Source: Candidatus Zixiibacteriota bacterium
GTDB taxonomy: Bacteria; Zixibacteria; MSB-5A5; GN15; FEB-12
Length of the DNA stretch: 7,709 nucleotides
Direction: 5' to 3'
NCBI GenBank assembly: GCA_023700785.1
Contig: JAMPYH010000124.1
Location: forward strand, 1 to 7,709
Under the pieces are notes generated by a model. It saw only the letters and a program-made list of their open reading frames with translations. It had not been told where the DNA came from and did not search any database. The stretch's first letter is position 1, and the number at the start of each line of letters is the position of its first letter. Both the position numbers and the translations under genes were made by a program. Positions 1 to 6,545 of the stretch are shown piece by piece.

Positions 1-758
1 AGACGCAAGCCCGGCGAAACGACCTTGGAAAACGAGCGTAAGGCGATCACTTCATCGCCGCCGTATGATTTTAGTGTTGGGACACGCTCGCCCGAAAAGC
101 GGATCTCACCGTAGGGATTGTCATCGACGATCGGGATATTGTGTCTGCAGGCGGCATCAACCAACGCGCGCCGGCGCTCCAACGACATGGTGATGCCAGT
201 CGGGTTCTGGAAGTTCGAGACAGTGTAGATCAGTTTCGGATGAGACTTGCGCAGACAGTCTTCGACTTGCTCTACGATCATCCCCTCTTGGTCCATCTCC
301 ACCGTAACGTACTTTGCCCGGTAATAGTTGAACGCCTGAAGGGCGCCAACATAGGTGGGATTCTCAACCAATACGTAATCGCCAGGGTCAATGAAGGCGC
401 GGGCGATTAGCTCTATGCCCTGTTGGGCGCCCGCCACAACGAGAATGTTCTCCAGCGTCGAAAGAGTCCCTCGCTCGGTGGCTCGTTTGGCGAGCAGGTG
501 ACGAAGCGGAGTGATGCCCATGGAGAGAGAGTATTGGAACGCGTCGGCGCCGTACTTGTCAATGACTTGTCCGGTCAGACGCTTAAGGTCATCCAAAGGA
601 AATAGCTCTGGAGCCGGCAGTCCTCCGGCAAAGGAGATAACGCCCGGCTGTGAGGATATTTTTAGGATCTCGCGAATGATGGAAGTTTCCAGCTGCAGGA
701 CGTGAGGAGCGATCCCCCATTTCTCGGGGTGTACTTGGTGAGGCGAAGAGACCACCAT
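1..758 (-). CDS. PLP-dependent aminotransferase, MocR/LysN-like (3' part cut by window edge)
   Basis: This is a fold-type I aminotransferase of the class that includes 2-aminoadipate and aromatic aminotransferases (LysN, MocR-like). It would use PLP in the cytoplasm to move an amino group between an amino acid and a 2-oxoacid. I translated the minus strand by hand: 252 codons are visible and the C-terminal ~150 residues lie outside. Seen motifs: GGLPAPELFP (residues 45-54), QYSLSMG (75-81), GAQQGIEL (110-117), QNPTG with substrate/PLP Asn185, VDDNPYGE with the pyridine-binding Asp213 and Tyr216, and SFSKVVSPGLR with the Schiff-base Lys245. The N-terminus is short and carries no GntR winged-helix domain, so this is an enzyme and not a MocR regulator. 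The ATG start is supported by an in-frame TGA two codons upstream and an AGAAAGG ribosome site about 8 bases before it. Substrate cannot be told; 2-aminoadipate, aromatic or branched-chain amino acids are all possible. Confidence 0.93.
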   Translation of the reverse strand, partial: MVVSSPHQVHPEKWGIAPHVLQLETSIIREILKISSQPGVISFAGGLPAPELFPLDDLKRLTGQVIDKYGADAFQYSLSMGITPLRHLLAKRATERGTLSTLENILVVAGAQQGIELIARAFIDPGDYVLVENPTYVGALQAFNYYRAKYVTVEMDQEGMIVEQVEDCLRKSHPKLIYTVSNFQNPTGITMSLERRRALVDAACRHNIPIVDDNPYGEIRFSGERVPTLKSYGGDEVIALRSFSKVVSPGLR

Positions 759-833
759 CGGTCAGCCCTTTCTGGTCTATGTCGATCCAAGAGACAAATT
801 ACGCTAAACGGCCGCCAAACAAGCGCTATCGGA

Positions 834-845
834 GAGCGGCCGCTC
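834..845. repeat. Perfect 12-bp palindrome GAGCGGCCGCTC
   Basis: This exact inverted repeat without a spacer lies at or just after the predicted start point of the aminotransferase transcript. That position would suit a repressor operator. It could also be chance in a GC-rich stretch: the neighbouring bases 807-815 hold another CGGCCG core. No T-run follows, so it is not a terminator. Confidence 0.35.
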
Positions 846-852
846 CACGTGA

Positions 853-880
853 AATATATCACTATTATCGGCAACAACAA
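853..880 (-). promoter_or_regulatory. Candidate promoter of the aminotransferase gene
   Basis: On the minus strand a TTGTTG -35-like hexamer (880-875) is followed after 16 bases by a TATATT -10-like hexamer (858-853). Transcription would begin near 846 and give a leader of almost 90 bases before the ATG at 758. The match is by eye only. The spacing is one base shorter than ideal. Confidence 0.4.
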
Positions 881-917
881 CGACTAAATCGTCCCGGATG
901 GATGAGAATCAGTCCGG

Positions 918-930
918 TTTTGCGGCAAAA
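918..930. repeat. Palindrome TTTTGC-G-GCAAAA in the divergent intergenic region
   Basis: The arms TTTTGC (918-923) and GCAAAA (925-930) are perfect inverted copies around one central G. The element sits between the divergent aminotransferase and NifU-like genes and overlaps a possible -35 (TTGCGG, 920-925) of a plus-strand promoter whose -10 would be TATGTC (942-947, spacer 16). A half-site copy, TTTTGCCACC, follows at about 964. It may be an operator; I do not recognise its regulator. Confidence 0.3.
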
Positions 931-998
931 TGTTATCTAGTTATGTCGCACTGTGATTGGACAATTTTGCCACCGAAATCTGTACGTCTTAGTATTCC

Positions 999-1028
999 TT
1001 GACAAATACTGGAGTAAAAGAGTACTCT
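999..1028 (+). promoter_or_regulatory. Candidate promoter directly before the NifU-like gene
   Basis: A perfect TTGACA hexamer (999-1004) is followed after 18 bases by TACTCT (1023-1028), which keeps the T, A and final T of the -10 consensus. Transcription would then start at about 1035, which is the ATG itself, so the message would be leaderless. The same TTGACA contains the alternative TTG start codon of the reading frame, and that start has no ribosome site. An upstream promoter at 920-947 is an alternative. Confidence 0.3.
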
Positions 1029-1034
1029 GTCGGT

Positions 1035-1466
1035 ATGCCGTGCAGCGATGTCACAGAAGTGCTCTCTCTGACTCTCGACCATCAGGACCGAGTGTCGCAC
1101 TACTCGCTGGTCAAGTTGACCTGCGGAGGCGGGGTTGGGAATCCTTCGCTTCTAAGAAAGTGGATTGAGAATAGGCCAGCCGCTGAAGTACTGGCAACCA
1201 AGCCGGATCTAATGATGGAGGTGTTCCCCACGACGAGCAGTACTTGGGAGTATCTCGCGATCAAACATCTCCTGGCGGTGCAGTCTGGACTTCATGCGTT
1301 GCTTGGCGACACGCCGTCAACGTCGAACGACATCTGCATGATCGACACCGTGGAGCATGGTCCCAGCGGTGTTCGCATGCTTGCTCAGATCAAGGTTGAT
1401 ATCCTGACCGAAGCGATCACCGCGTGCGGCGGATGCGGCAGTTGTGAAACGAAAGCGACGCCGTAG
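1035..1466 (+). CDS. Degenerate NifU/IscU-like iron-sulfur scaffold protein with C-terminal CGGCGSC tail
   Basis: The 143-residue product resembles the NifU N-terminal/IscU scaffold fold, on which Fe-S clusters are built before transfer to target proteins. MPCSDV at residues 1-6 matches the PxCGDxM motif of IscU (first cluster Cys and Asp), and LTCGGGVG (28-35, Cys30) matches FGCGSAIA (second Cys). LLRKWIENRPAAEVLATKPD follows the IscU helix pattern. The third Cys, normally in HCSxLAExA, is absent: the region reads TTSSTWEYLAIKHLL (66-80), with Ser instead. A Cys-rich tail CxxCxxC (Cys131, 134, 137) and Cys101 are extra. The frame can open at a TTG at 999, but a TAG at 990 blocks longer forms, so the usual ~35-residue N-terminus is missing. 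I chose the ATG because homology begins there; its ribosome site is weak. Fold assignment is from remembered motifs. The gene looks intact, stands alone and is divergent from the aminotransferase. Confidence 0.72.
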   Translation: MPCSDVTEVLSLTLDHQDRVSHYSLVKLTCGGGVGNPSLLRKWIENRPAAEVLATKPDLMMEVFPTTSSTWEYLAIKHLLAVQSGLHALLGDTPSTSNDICMIDTVEHGPSGVRMLAQIKVDILTEAITACGGCGSCETKATP

Positions 1467-1529
1467 CCAGTCTTATCCTCTGGATCAGTTCACCATTCAA
1501 GAATCAGCAATTTTGGGGGGAATTAAAAG

Positions 1530-1602
1530 TGGCGCCCCGCAGAATCGAACTGCGGACACGCAGATTTTCAGTCTGCTGCTCTACCAACTGAGCTAGGGCG
1601 CC
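1530..1602 (-). tRNA. tRNA-Phe (anticodon GAA)
   Basis: Read on the minus strand, the 73 bases fold into a full cloverleaf. The acceptor stem pairs GGCGCCC with GGGCGCC, the D arm is GCTC/GAGC with loop AGTTGGTA, and the anticodon stem GCAGA/TCTGC encloses CTGAAAA with anticodon GAA. The variable loop is GTGTC, and the T arm CGCAG/CTGCG encloses TTCGATT. The discriminator base is A, as expected for phenylalanine. The genome does not encode CCA after it (the next bases are CTTTT), so a nucleotidyltransferase must add the tail. A short T-run follows directly, but I see no strong terminator hairpin. Confidence 0.97.
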
Positions 1603-1635
1603 AAATCAGGAAATCAATGGAATGTCAAGGTTGCA

Positions 1636-1663
1636 AAAGTAGCAGCTTTTTCAGGGATGTCAA
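1636..1663 (-). promoter_or_regulatory. Promoter of the tRNA-Phe gene
   Basis: On the minus strand a perfect TTGACA (1663-1658) is followed after 16 bases by TACTTT (1641-1636). Transcription would start near 1629, about 27 bases before the mature tRNA 5' end, which fits a tRNA precursor. A second TTGACAT copy (1628-1622) lies around the expected start point and has no -10 partner outside the tRNA. The promoter begins only a few bases after the stop of the upstream membrane-protein gene. Confidence 0.6.
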
Positions 1664-1669
1664 GAAGAT

Positions 1670-2062
1670 TTACCTCTCCCTCAGGATGTAGTCCTTCGTC
1701 GATGGGACCAGTAAACCCAACAGCGCCAACAGAGCGAGGATAAGCAGAATAACATTTTCAATGTGCGACAAGCCGAGCAGTGCCAGGATCACGATAGCCC
1801 CATTAAGCGCGATCAGACCGTACCATCCCCACTGTTTCGAGTCGCGGTATGCCATCGCGACCATGATCAATAACAGGCCGATCACCAAATAGAGCACCGG
1901 ACTGGCCATATCGCCGTACTGACGATCCAGGATCGACAGAACCAGTTTGACTCCGCCGTACAACAGGTACATCGACGCGAAGATATATCCCCACCAGACG
2001 GTGAGCCGCACCGACAACGGACGGTCGTCTTTGTTTACTTCGAGAGAGACTACTTTGGTCAT
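1670..2062 (-). CDS. Small four-helix inner-membrane protein of unknown function
   Basis: The 130-residue product has a short charged N-terminus (about 1-18) and four predicted membrane helices at about 23-45, 54-72, 78-98 and 101-120, ending in a charged tail (STKDYILRER). It has no enzymatic motif and no cysteines. It resembles small uncharacterised membrane proteins generally, and I cannot assign a named family. Its ATG overlaps the stop of the upstream ROK kinase gene in an ATGA, which implies one transcript and translational coupling. A GGAG lies 10 bases before the start, within the kinase coding end. A link with the kinase, such as sugar uptake or sensing, is possible only by position. 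Confidence 0.85.
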   Translation of the reverse strand: MTKVVSLEVNKDDRPLSVRLTVWWGYIFASMYLLYGGVKLVLSILDRQYGDMASPVLYLVIGLLLIMVAMAYRDSKQWGWYGLIALNGAIVILALLGLSHIENVILLILALLALLGLLVPSTKDYILRER

Positions 2063-3030
2063 GATCGTGTTTCTCCAAGTATTCCGGCGCCAATAAAGCC
2101 GGCGTCATTGCCGAGCGACGCTCGCGCGACACGGAGGTTATCAACGGCGGTGCTAAACGCGCGCTTGCGGATCTCCGCGGTGACGGTCTCGAGGAATCCC
2201 GCGCCGCCATCGGCGACCCCTCCTCCCACCACTACGATCTCAGGATTCAAAAGGTTCACCACTCCCGCCAGGGCTGTCCCCAAATACTGGGCGGTCTCAC
2301 TGATGACATCGAGAGCGATCTCGTCACTTTTCTTGGCAGCCGCGAAGAGCTTTTTTACAGTGAGGTTCTCAATGTTCCCCTCAAGTACATCTTCAAATGC
2401 CGGCGTTAACCCGTTACTGAGACGGTTCTTAATAGTTCCAAGCATGGCCGCCGACGAACAGTATGTTTCAAGGCAACCACGATTGCCGCATCGACACTGG
2501 GGACCATTCGCATTGATCGAAACATGGCCGATCTCACCGGCAGTGAAATTTGCGCCACGCCATAGTGTGCCATCAAGTACGATCGCTCCCCCAACCCCTG
2601 TGCCAACCGCGGTGCAAAAAACTGATTTATACCCAACCGCGGCGCCGAACCGAGATTCGGCAAGAGCCATCGAGTTCACGTCGTTATCGACATAGACCGC
2701 CAGGTTCAACCGATCCCGTAGTATCCTGCCGATCTCCATCCCCTGCCAGCCTTCAATGTTGGGTGAAAGAGAAATGACCTTGCCGGTTCTGCTGTCAACC
2801 GCACCAGGGGTGCCGACACCGAGCCATTTCACCGGATGATCTTCCTCGGCGGCATGATACAACAGGCGCTCGGCGATGTTGGTTACCAGGTGCATCAGCG
2901 GCTCGGCCCCCTTTTCGACCATCGTCGGCCGTTGCTCCTTGAAGAGTACTCTCCCCCGGGAGTCCACTAACCCATATTTGATATTGGTGCCGCCGATGTC
3001 GATACCGGCGTAAACGATCTCTTGAGCCAT
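2059..3030 (-). CDS. ROK-family sugar kinase, glucokinase-like
   Basis: The cytoplasmic enzyme phosphorylates a hexose with ATP; glucose is the commonest substrate in this branch, and N-acetylmannosamine or fructose are alternatives. The 323 residues match the usual length. Seen: the ATP phosphate-binding loop GIDIGGTNIKYG (9-20), GVGTPGAVD (71-79), the catalytic base Asp117 in DNDVN (115-119), the second phosphate motif AVGTGVGGAI (141-150), and GEIGHV (165-170) with Glu166 and His169. Also present are the ROK zinc motif CxCGxxGCxE (Cys179, Cys181, Cys186, Glu188) and a C-terminal VVVGGGVADGG adenosine segment. No helix-turn-helix domain precedes the kinase, so it is an enzyme and not a NagC/XylR-type repressor. 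The ribosome site is weak. The start is fixed by the kinase loop beginning only eight residues in. Confidence 0.95.
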   Translation of the reverse strand: MAQEIVYAGIDIGGTNIKYGLVDSRGRVLFKEQRPTMVEKGAEPLMHLVTNIAERLLYHAAEEDHPVKWLGVGTPGAVDSRTGKVISLSPNIEGWQGMEIGRILRDRLNLAVYVDNDVNSMALAESRFGAAVGYKSVFCTAVGTGVGGAIVLDGTLWRGANFTAGEIGHVSINANGPQCRCGNRGCLETYCSSAAMLGTIKNRLSNGLTPAFEDVLEGNIENLTVKKLFAAAKKSDEIALDVISETAQYLGTALAGVVNLLNPEIVVVGGGVADGGAGFLETVTAEIRKRAFSTAVDNLRVARASLGNDAGFIGAGILGETRS

Positions 3031-3095
3031 ATCAGTCTTGTCGATGAGACCTGCTATTATATTGAAATTCGCGACCTGAGTTCATTTCGGAGTCG

Positions 3096-3124
3096 AACAT
3101 ACCGGCGATCAATTGGAGTGTCAA
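3096..3124 (-). promoter_or_regulatory. Promoter of the ROK kinase and membrane protein pair
   Basis: On the minus strand a perfect TTGACA (3124-3119) is followed after exactly 17 bases by TATGTT (3101-3096). This is the best sigma-70 match in the window and predicts a start near 3089, giving a leader of about 60 bases. A second -10, a perfect TATAAT (3061-3056), lies closer to the gene but has a poor -35 (TGAACT). It suggests a possible second start. Confidence 0.6.
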
Positions 3125-3152
3125 CAAGAATGCCTCATGCGGGGGCCCGTGG

Positions 3153-4652
3153 TCACTTCCTTCGTCCTGGAGCGGCTGCCTTTTCACGGGCGAAGATAAT
3201 CACCACAAGGCCGAGCAGTATCAGGGCGATCAGCAAAGCCAAAATGTACATGAGCGCCAACTCAACGATTCTCTGCTGAACGAGGATCGGCAGGTACTTG
3301 AAGAGAGTAACCACCAGTACCGATCCGATCAGCGCTTTCACGATCGCATGCGAGTCCTTAAATAGTGCGCGACCGACGAGAGCACCAATGAGAGTAAACA
3401 GGATCACAAACGCCGCGCGCTCGAAGAGCATCATGGAGAAGAGAAAACTCGACGGAATGGTTGTGGCCAACAGGACCGACTCGGCAACCCCAAAACCAGC
3501 GCCAAAGAACGCGCCAAGGCGATCCGGGCGAATTGCGGCGCCCCATGGCGCCCGCCTGAGCGAGTGCAACGCGATCGCGAAAATCGACGTGATCAGCAGA
3601 CCTGCGGTGATGGCCGGCAATAATGCCAGCATGTAGAGCGACTCACCGCGCTGAGCCCCGGGAATAACGACAGAATCAACCACCCACTTCTGAATCGGGT
3701 GCAAAATGAAGGGGATCAGGATGAAAGCGACAGATCCCGCGACAAAACCCAGGTACGAATACTTCGACCTTAGGCCGTGCCATGCCAACACTGCCAACAC
3801 GAGAGCGGCGAACGCCAAATAGACAGGTAACACCGGAAGCGAACGGGTCAGTCCGGCAACGGTAAAGCCGGGCTCCTGCGGCTGCTGTCTCCCGCGTGCC
3901 GGACCGACATAATCCTGGTAGATCTTCAGTTTACGGTCGGGCATTTCAGCTTTGGCGAGATGGAATGACTTGTTCAGGTAAAGCCGGAAGTTCTCGGGGA
4001 GTGTGACATTAAGCACAAAGACCGAGTCGTATTTGCCGGTGAACAGTCCCTGCCACTTGTAGTCAAGACAGAGCGCGCTGAAATTAACCGGCAACATCGA
4101 CTGTACCGAAAACAGCGTGTCAAGATAGGTTTGACCGACCTCGGCGCCGTGCATCGCGAAGTAGAGTTCGAACAGATCGACAAAGAACGACTCGTACCCG
4201 AATCCTTCGACTGGGAACGGGATCGCGTTTTCGGTGGTTCCTGTACTTCCTTTGACAACCGCATCAAGCCGTTCACCATCGCGCTCGATCGTCAGCTCGG
4301 ACATCTGTCCATTGATCGTCAGCTTCAGGTCACAGCCGAGATAATATCCGCGCTCGGAGATATATTGCTCTCCCTCCGCCAAAATCGCGATCTCGGAACC
4401 GGCTTTGGCGAAATCGAGCCGTAGATCCTGCTGTATGACATATCCGTCGATGCCGTCGATCTCGGTCTTGCCGGTGACTGTCGAAGTAAGTGAGCCGATA
4501 GTTTGGCGGTCAACCTCGAAAGTCCAGACCCGGCTTTCGCCGATAGGGCGGAATGCCTCAAAGGATCCGGCTGGTGAAGCCGGCTCCGCTTGGGCGAAAG
4601 CGGTGGCCGAGGCAAGGATAAGTAATAGCGGTAGAAACAGCCGAAGTTTCAT
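3153..4652 (-). CDS. Secreted beta-rich domain fused to a seven-helix membrane domain, function unknown
   Basis: The 499-residue protein starts with a signal peptide (1-22, LLLILASA core, likely cut after AQA22). About 240 extracytoplasmic residues follow, beta-rich with alternating polar and hydrophobic strands, loosely like DUF3108-type domains. Then come about seven membrane helices (near 273-293, 299-317, 339-363, 379-399, 403-429, 436-458 and 462-487) and a basic tail. The segment GAGFGVAES (384-392, Glu391) and the later FERAAF (410-415) recall PrsW/YhfC-type intramembrane peptidases. I do not find the later His they use, so activity is doubtful. The ATG at 4652 is chosen because it begins a classical signal peptide (MKLRLFLPLL); a TTG at 4673 would add seven residues. 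The gene lies 52 bases after the methyltransferase, probably in the same operon. Confidence 0.82.
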   Translation of the reverse strand: MKLRLFLPLLLILASATAFAQAEPASPAGSFEAFRPIGESRVWTFEVDRQTIGSLTSTVTGKTEIDGIDGYVIQQDLRLDFAKAGSEIAILAEGEQYISERGYYLGCDLKLTINGQMSELTIERDGERLDAVVKGSTGTTENAIPFPVEGFGYESFFVDLFELYFAMHGAEVGQTYLDTLFSVQSMLPVNFSALCLDYKWQGLFTGKYDSVFVLNVTLPENFRLYLNKSFHLAKAEMPDRKLKIYQDYVGPARGRQQPQEPGFTVAGLTRSLPVLPVYLAFAALVLAVLAWHGLRSKYSYLGFVAGSVAFILIPFILHPIQKWVVDSVVIPGAQRGESLYMLALLPAITAGLLITSIFAIALHSLRRAPWGAAIRPDRLGAFFGAGFGVAESVLLATTIPSSFLFSMMLFERAAFVILFTLIGALVGRALFKDSHAIVKALIGSVLVVTLFKYLPILVQQRIVELALMYILALLIALILLGLVVIIFAREKAAAPGRRK

Positions 4653-4704
4653 AATCCCGGCAAAGATAGCCAAGTTGATGCGGAACGCAATCTTAAAAGG
4701 AAGC

Positions 4705-5466
4705 TCAGCGCGCCGGTCGGCTCGCGATCAGGACCAGATCGCGAGAACGTGCCCTGAACTTCTCCGAGAGATCAAGTTTGCCGAAGGCGAGCGGTTTGAC
4801 AAAGCCGACGCGCTTGAGCGCGGCGAGCAGTTGGGTCCGGGTGAAATTGCCGTAGCTATGGCGGAAGATCTCGTAGGATGGCTGAGTTTGCGAAAGGTCG
4901 GTCCGAATGACATGAATCTGCTGGACTAAACCTGTCCGTTCAGTGAATCGGTGGTACAGGATATCGCCTGAACGGGTGGCGCGGATCGGGAAGATCTCCC
5001 CCTCTTTGATCGCGGCAAAATTGAGCAGCTGTAGAACGAGCACGCCACCGGGTTTTAGACACCGCATAAAACTTGCCAGCGACTTCTGGAGATTGGCCGA
5101 CGATCCGACCCCTGAGATGGAGTTTGCCAGGCAGACAATCAGATCAAAGCGATCTGTAAATGTCGCCGGGAGCTTCTCAAAGTGCGCCAATGAGAACTCC
5201 AGCGGGAGCCCCGTATTGGAGTACTTCTGTTTCGCCATCTCAAGCATCGGCTTGGAGCGGTCGATGCCGACCGCCGGTATCCCGGCATTGGCAAGCAGGT
5301 AGCTGGTGAGGCCGGTCGCGCAGCCGGCGTCGAGCACCGAAGTCGGGTGAAACCGATCGATAAGGGCCCGAATTTCCAGAGCGTGCGGCTTCTCCCGCGC
5401 TATGGCATTGGTCATCAGGTCATATTCGTGCGCGTACTTTTCAAAGACGGATATCGGCTTCGCCAT
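4705..5466 (-). CDS. Class I SAM-dependent methyltransferase
   Basis: The 253-residue cytoplasmic enzyme transfers a methyl group from S-adenosylmethionine to an unknown acceptor. The Rossmann-fold signatures are clear: motif I VLDAGCATG (44-52) binds SAM, the acidic residue Asp69 in GIDRS (67-71) should hold the ribose, DLIVCLANSI (108-117) is motif II, and LKPGGVLVL (137-145) is the post-motif strand. The N-terminal FEKYAHEYDLM resembles the small-molecule (UbiE/BioC-like) group, but the C-terminal part gives no substrate clue. Its ATG overlaps the stop of the polyferredoxin gene as TGATG, so the two are translated in coupling. This tight link suggests it acts with the membrane redox protein, for example on a quinone or cofactor, but that is inference from position alone. 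Confidence 0.93.
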   Translation of the reverse strand: MAKPISVFEKYAHEYDLMTNAIAREKPHALEIRALIDRFHPTSVLDAGCATGLTSYLLANAGIPAVGIDRSKPMLEMAKQKYSNTGLPLEFSLAHFEKLPATFTDRFDLIVCLANSISGVGSSANLQKSLASFMRCLKPGGVLVLQLLNFAAIKEGEIFPIRATRSGDILYHRFTERTGLVQQIHVIRTDLSQTQPSYEIFRHSYGNFTRTQLLAALKRVGFVKPLAFGKLDLSEKFRARSRDLVLIASRPAR

Positions 5467-6524
5467 CAGTTCCCATCCATTCCCGGGTGACCATATTGGC
5501 CTTTTTCAGCTCCCGGCATCATTTGGATATACTGCTCCTGGGAAATGCTGTTATCCCACGGTCCCCAGAGCTTGGCCATCAGGAGCGCGCCCCAGAAGAC
5601 TATAAGCATCGCGGCCGCCCACTGTCGAGTGGAAAACCGCTTCTTGCGCGCGCCGGCGATCACCAGCGTGTTTTTGATCGGGCAGGAGTCCACGCAGGCC
5701 ATACAGCCGGAGCACTCATCCGACCAGACCTGTTTCACGGATTCGACCTTGATAAACGCCGGGCAAACTCGGGTACAGGCGGAGCAATTGATACAACTAA
5801 CATCGTTGCGCCTGATACGGGTTGGCGAAAAGACGCCGAGAATCCCAAGCAACGCTCCATACGGGCAGAGATAGCGGCACCAGAAGCCTCGGATAATCAG
5901 CGACATCACAAAGAGAAACGCGATCACGCCGAGGGCGAACATGGTTATATCGGTGAAAAACCGGAGCATCAGGACGTCCGACATGATATTATAATCCGAG
6001 TAGAGAAACATCTTGATGGCGAGCGGCGTCATCTGGAAGAGGATCACCCAGACGAAAAAGCCGAGCAGGATATATTTCACCGACCGGAGCGGCCAATCGA
6101 GCCACTTGGGCGGTACAATACGCTTGCCAAATATCTTGTCTGATATGTCCCCGAGCATCTCGGAGATAAATCCGACCGGGCAGATCCAGGAGCAGAATGC
6201 TTTGCGAAATACAAACCCAGTCAGCAGGATCATCACCAATATCACCAGACCGGCTGGATGGATCTCGTTGATAATGCCCGTTTCGAGAAAATAGCGAAGC
6301 GAAACCAACGATCCGATCGGGAGCCAGCCTTCGACGCCGGGCGGGCGCGGGATATTCCAGCCTTCTCCCCCGGTCTGGATATGGCGCACCCAGAGGTAGA
6401 ACTGAATACCGATCCAGACGGAGATCGCGGCTGATGCGAGCTGGGCATAAAAGCGGAGTTTCTGGACTCCCTGACGCTCAATTTGCGAGCGGATATTATC
6501 TTTGGCTTTGGCGACTAAACTCAT
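5466..6524 (-). CDS. NapH/YccM-like membrane polyferredoxin (4Fe-4S)
   Basis: The 352-residue inner-membrane protein should move electrons from the quinol pool to a partner, as NapH, NosR, CcoG and YccM relatives are thought to do. Membrane helices lie near 27-47, 90-106, 150-170, 192-212 and 302-318. Two CxxxCP motifs typical of the family are present: CSWICP (111-116) and CRYLCP (216-221). A two-cluster ferredoxin domain follows, with CxxCxxCxxxCP at 244-255 and again at 271-282. The tail after the last helix is short and Gly-rich. The length is close to YccM and longer than NapH. No nap, nos or cco genes are beside it, so its partner is unknown. The ATG has AAGGA nine bases upstream. An FNR-type site in front predicts control by oxygen or nitrogen oxides. 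Confidence 0.94.
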   Translation of the reverse strand: MSLVAKAKDNIRSQIERQGVQKLRFYAQLASAAISVWIGIQFYLWVRHIQTGGEGWNIPRPPGVEGWLPIGSLVSLRYFLETGIINEIHPAGLVILVMILLTGFVFRKAFCSWICPVGFISEMLGDISDKIFGKRIVPPKWLDWPLRSVKYILLGFFVWVILFQMTPLAIKMFLYSDYNIMSDVLMLRFFTDITMFALGVIAFLFVMSLIIRGFWCRYLCPYGALLGILGVFSPTRIRRNDVSCINCSACTRVCPAFIKVESVKQVWSDECSGCMACVDSCPIKNTLVIAGARKKRFSTRQWAAAMLIVFWGALLMAKLWGPWDNSISQEQYIQMMPGAEKGQYGHPGMDGN

Positions 6525-6545
6525 AGTAATTCATCCTTCGAGGAA

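Noticed and set aside
141..705. Plus-strand open frames at 141-410, 423-605 and 511-705
   Set aside because: They lie opposite the aminotransferase, whose minus-strand frame has all expected motifs; their products have no recognisable domains.
953..1168. Plus-strand frame overlapping the NifU-like gene
   Set aside because: Basic, low-complexity product out of frame with the NifU-like match; no ribosome site.
1500..1530. Rho-independent terminator after tRNA-Phe or the NifU-like gene
   Set aside because: Only a 4-base AATT inverted pair around a G-run; too weak to call.
1803..2210. Minus-strand 135-codon frame across the kinase/membrane protein junction
   Set aside because: Arg/Ser-rich shadow product; both overlapping frames are well supported.
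2108..2695. 195-codon plus-strand frame opposite the ROK kinase
   Set aside because: Pro/Ser/Thr-rich antisense shadow of a gene with complete catalytic motifs.
4653..4673. TTG start adding seven residues to the secreted/membrane protein
   Set aside because: The ATG at 4652 begins a textbook signal peptide with a basic n-region.
5487..6143. 218-codon plus-strand frame opposite the polyferredoxin
   Set aside because: His/Glu/Arg-rich antisense shadow; the cysteine motifs on the minus strand are decisive.
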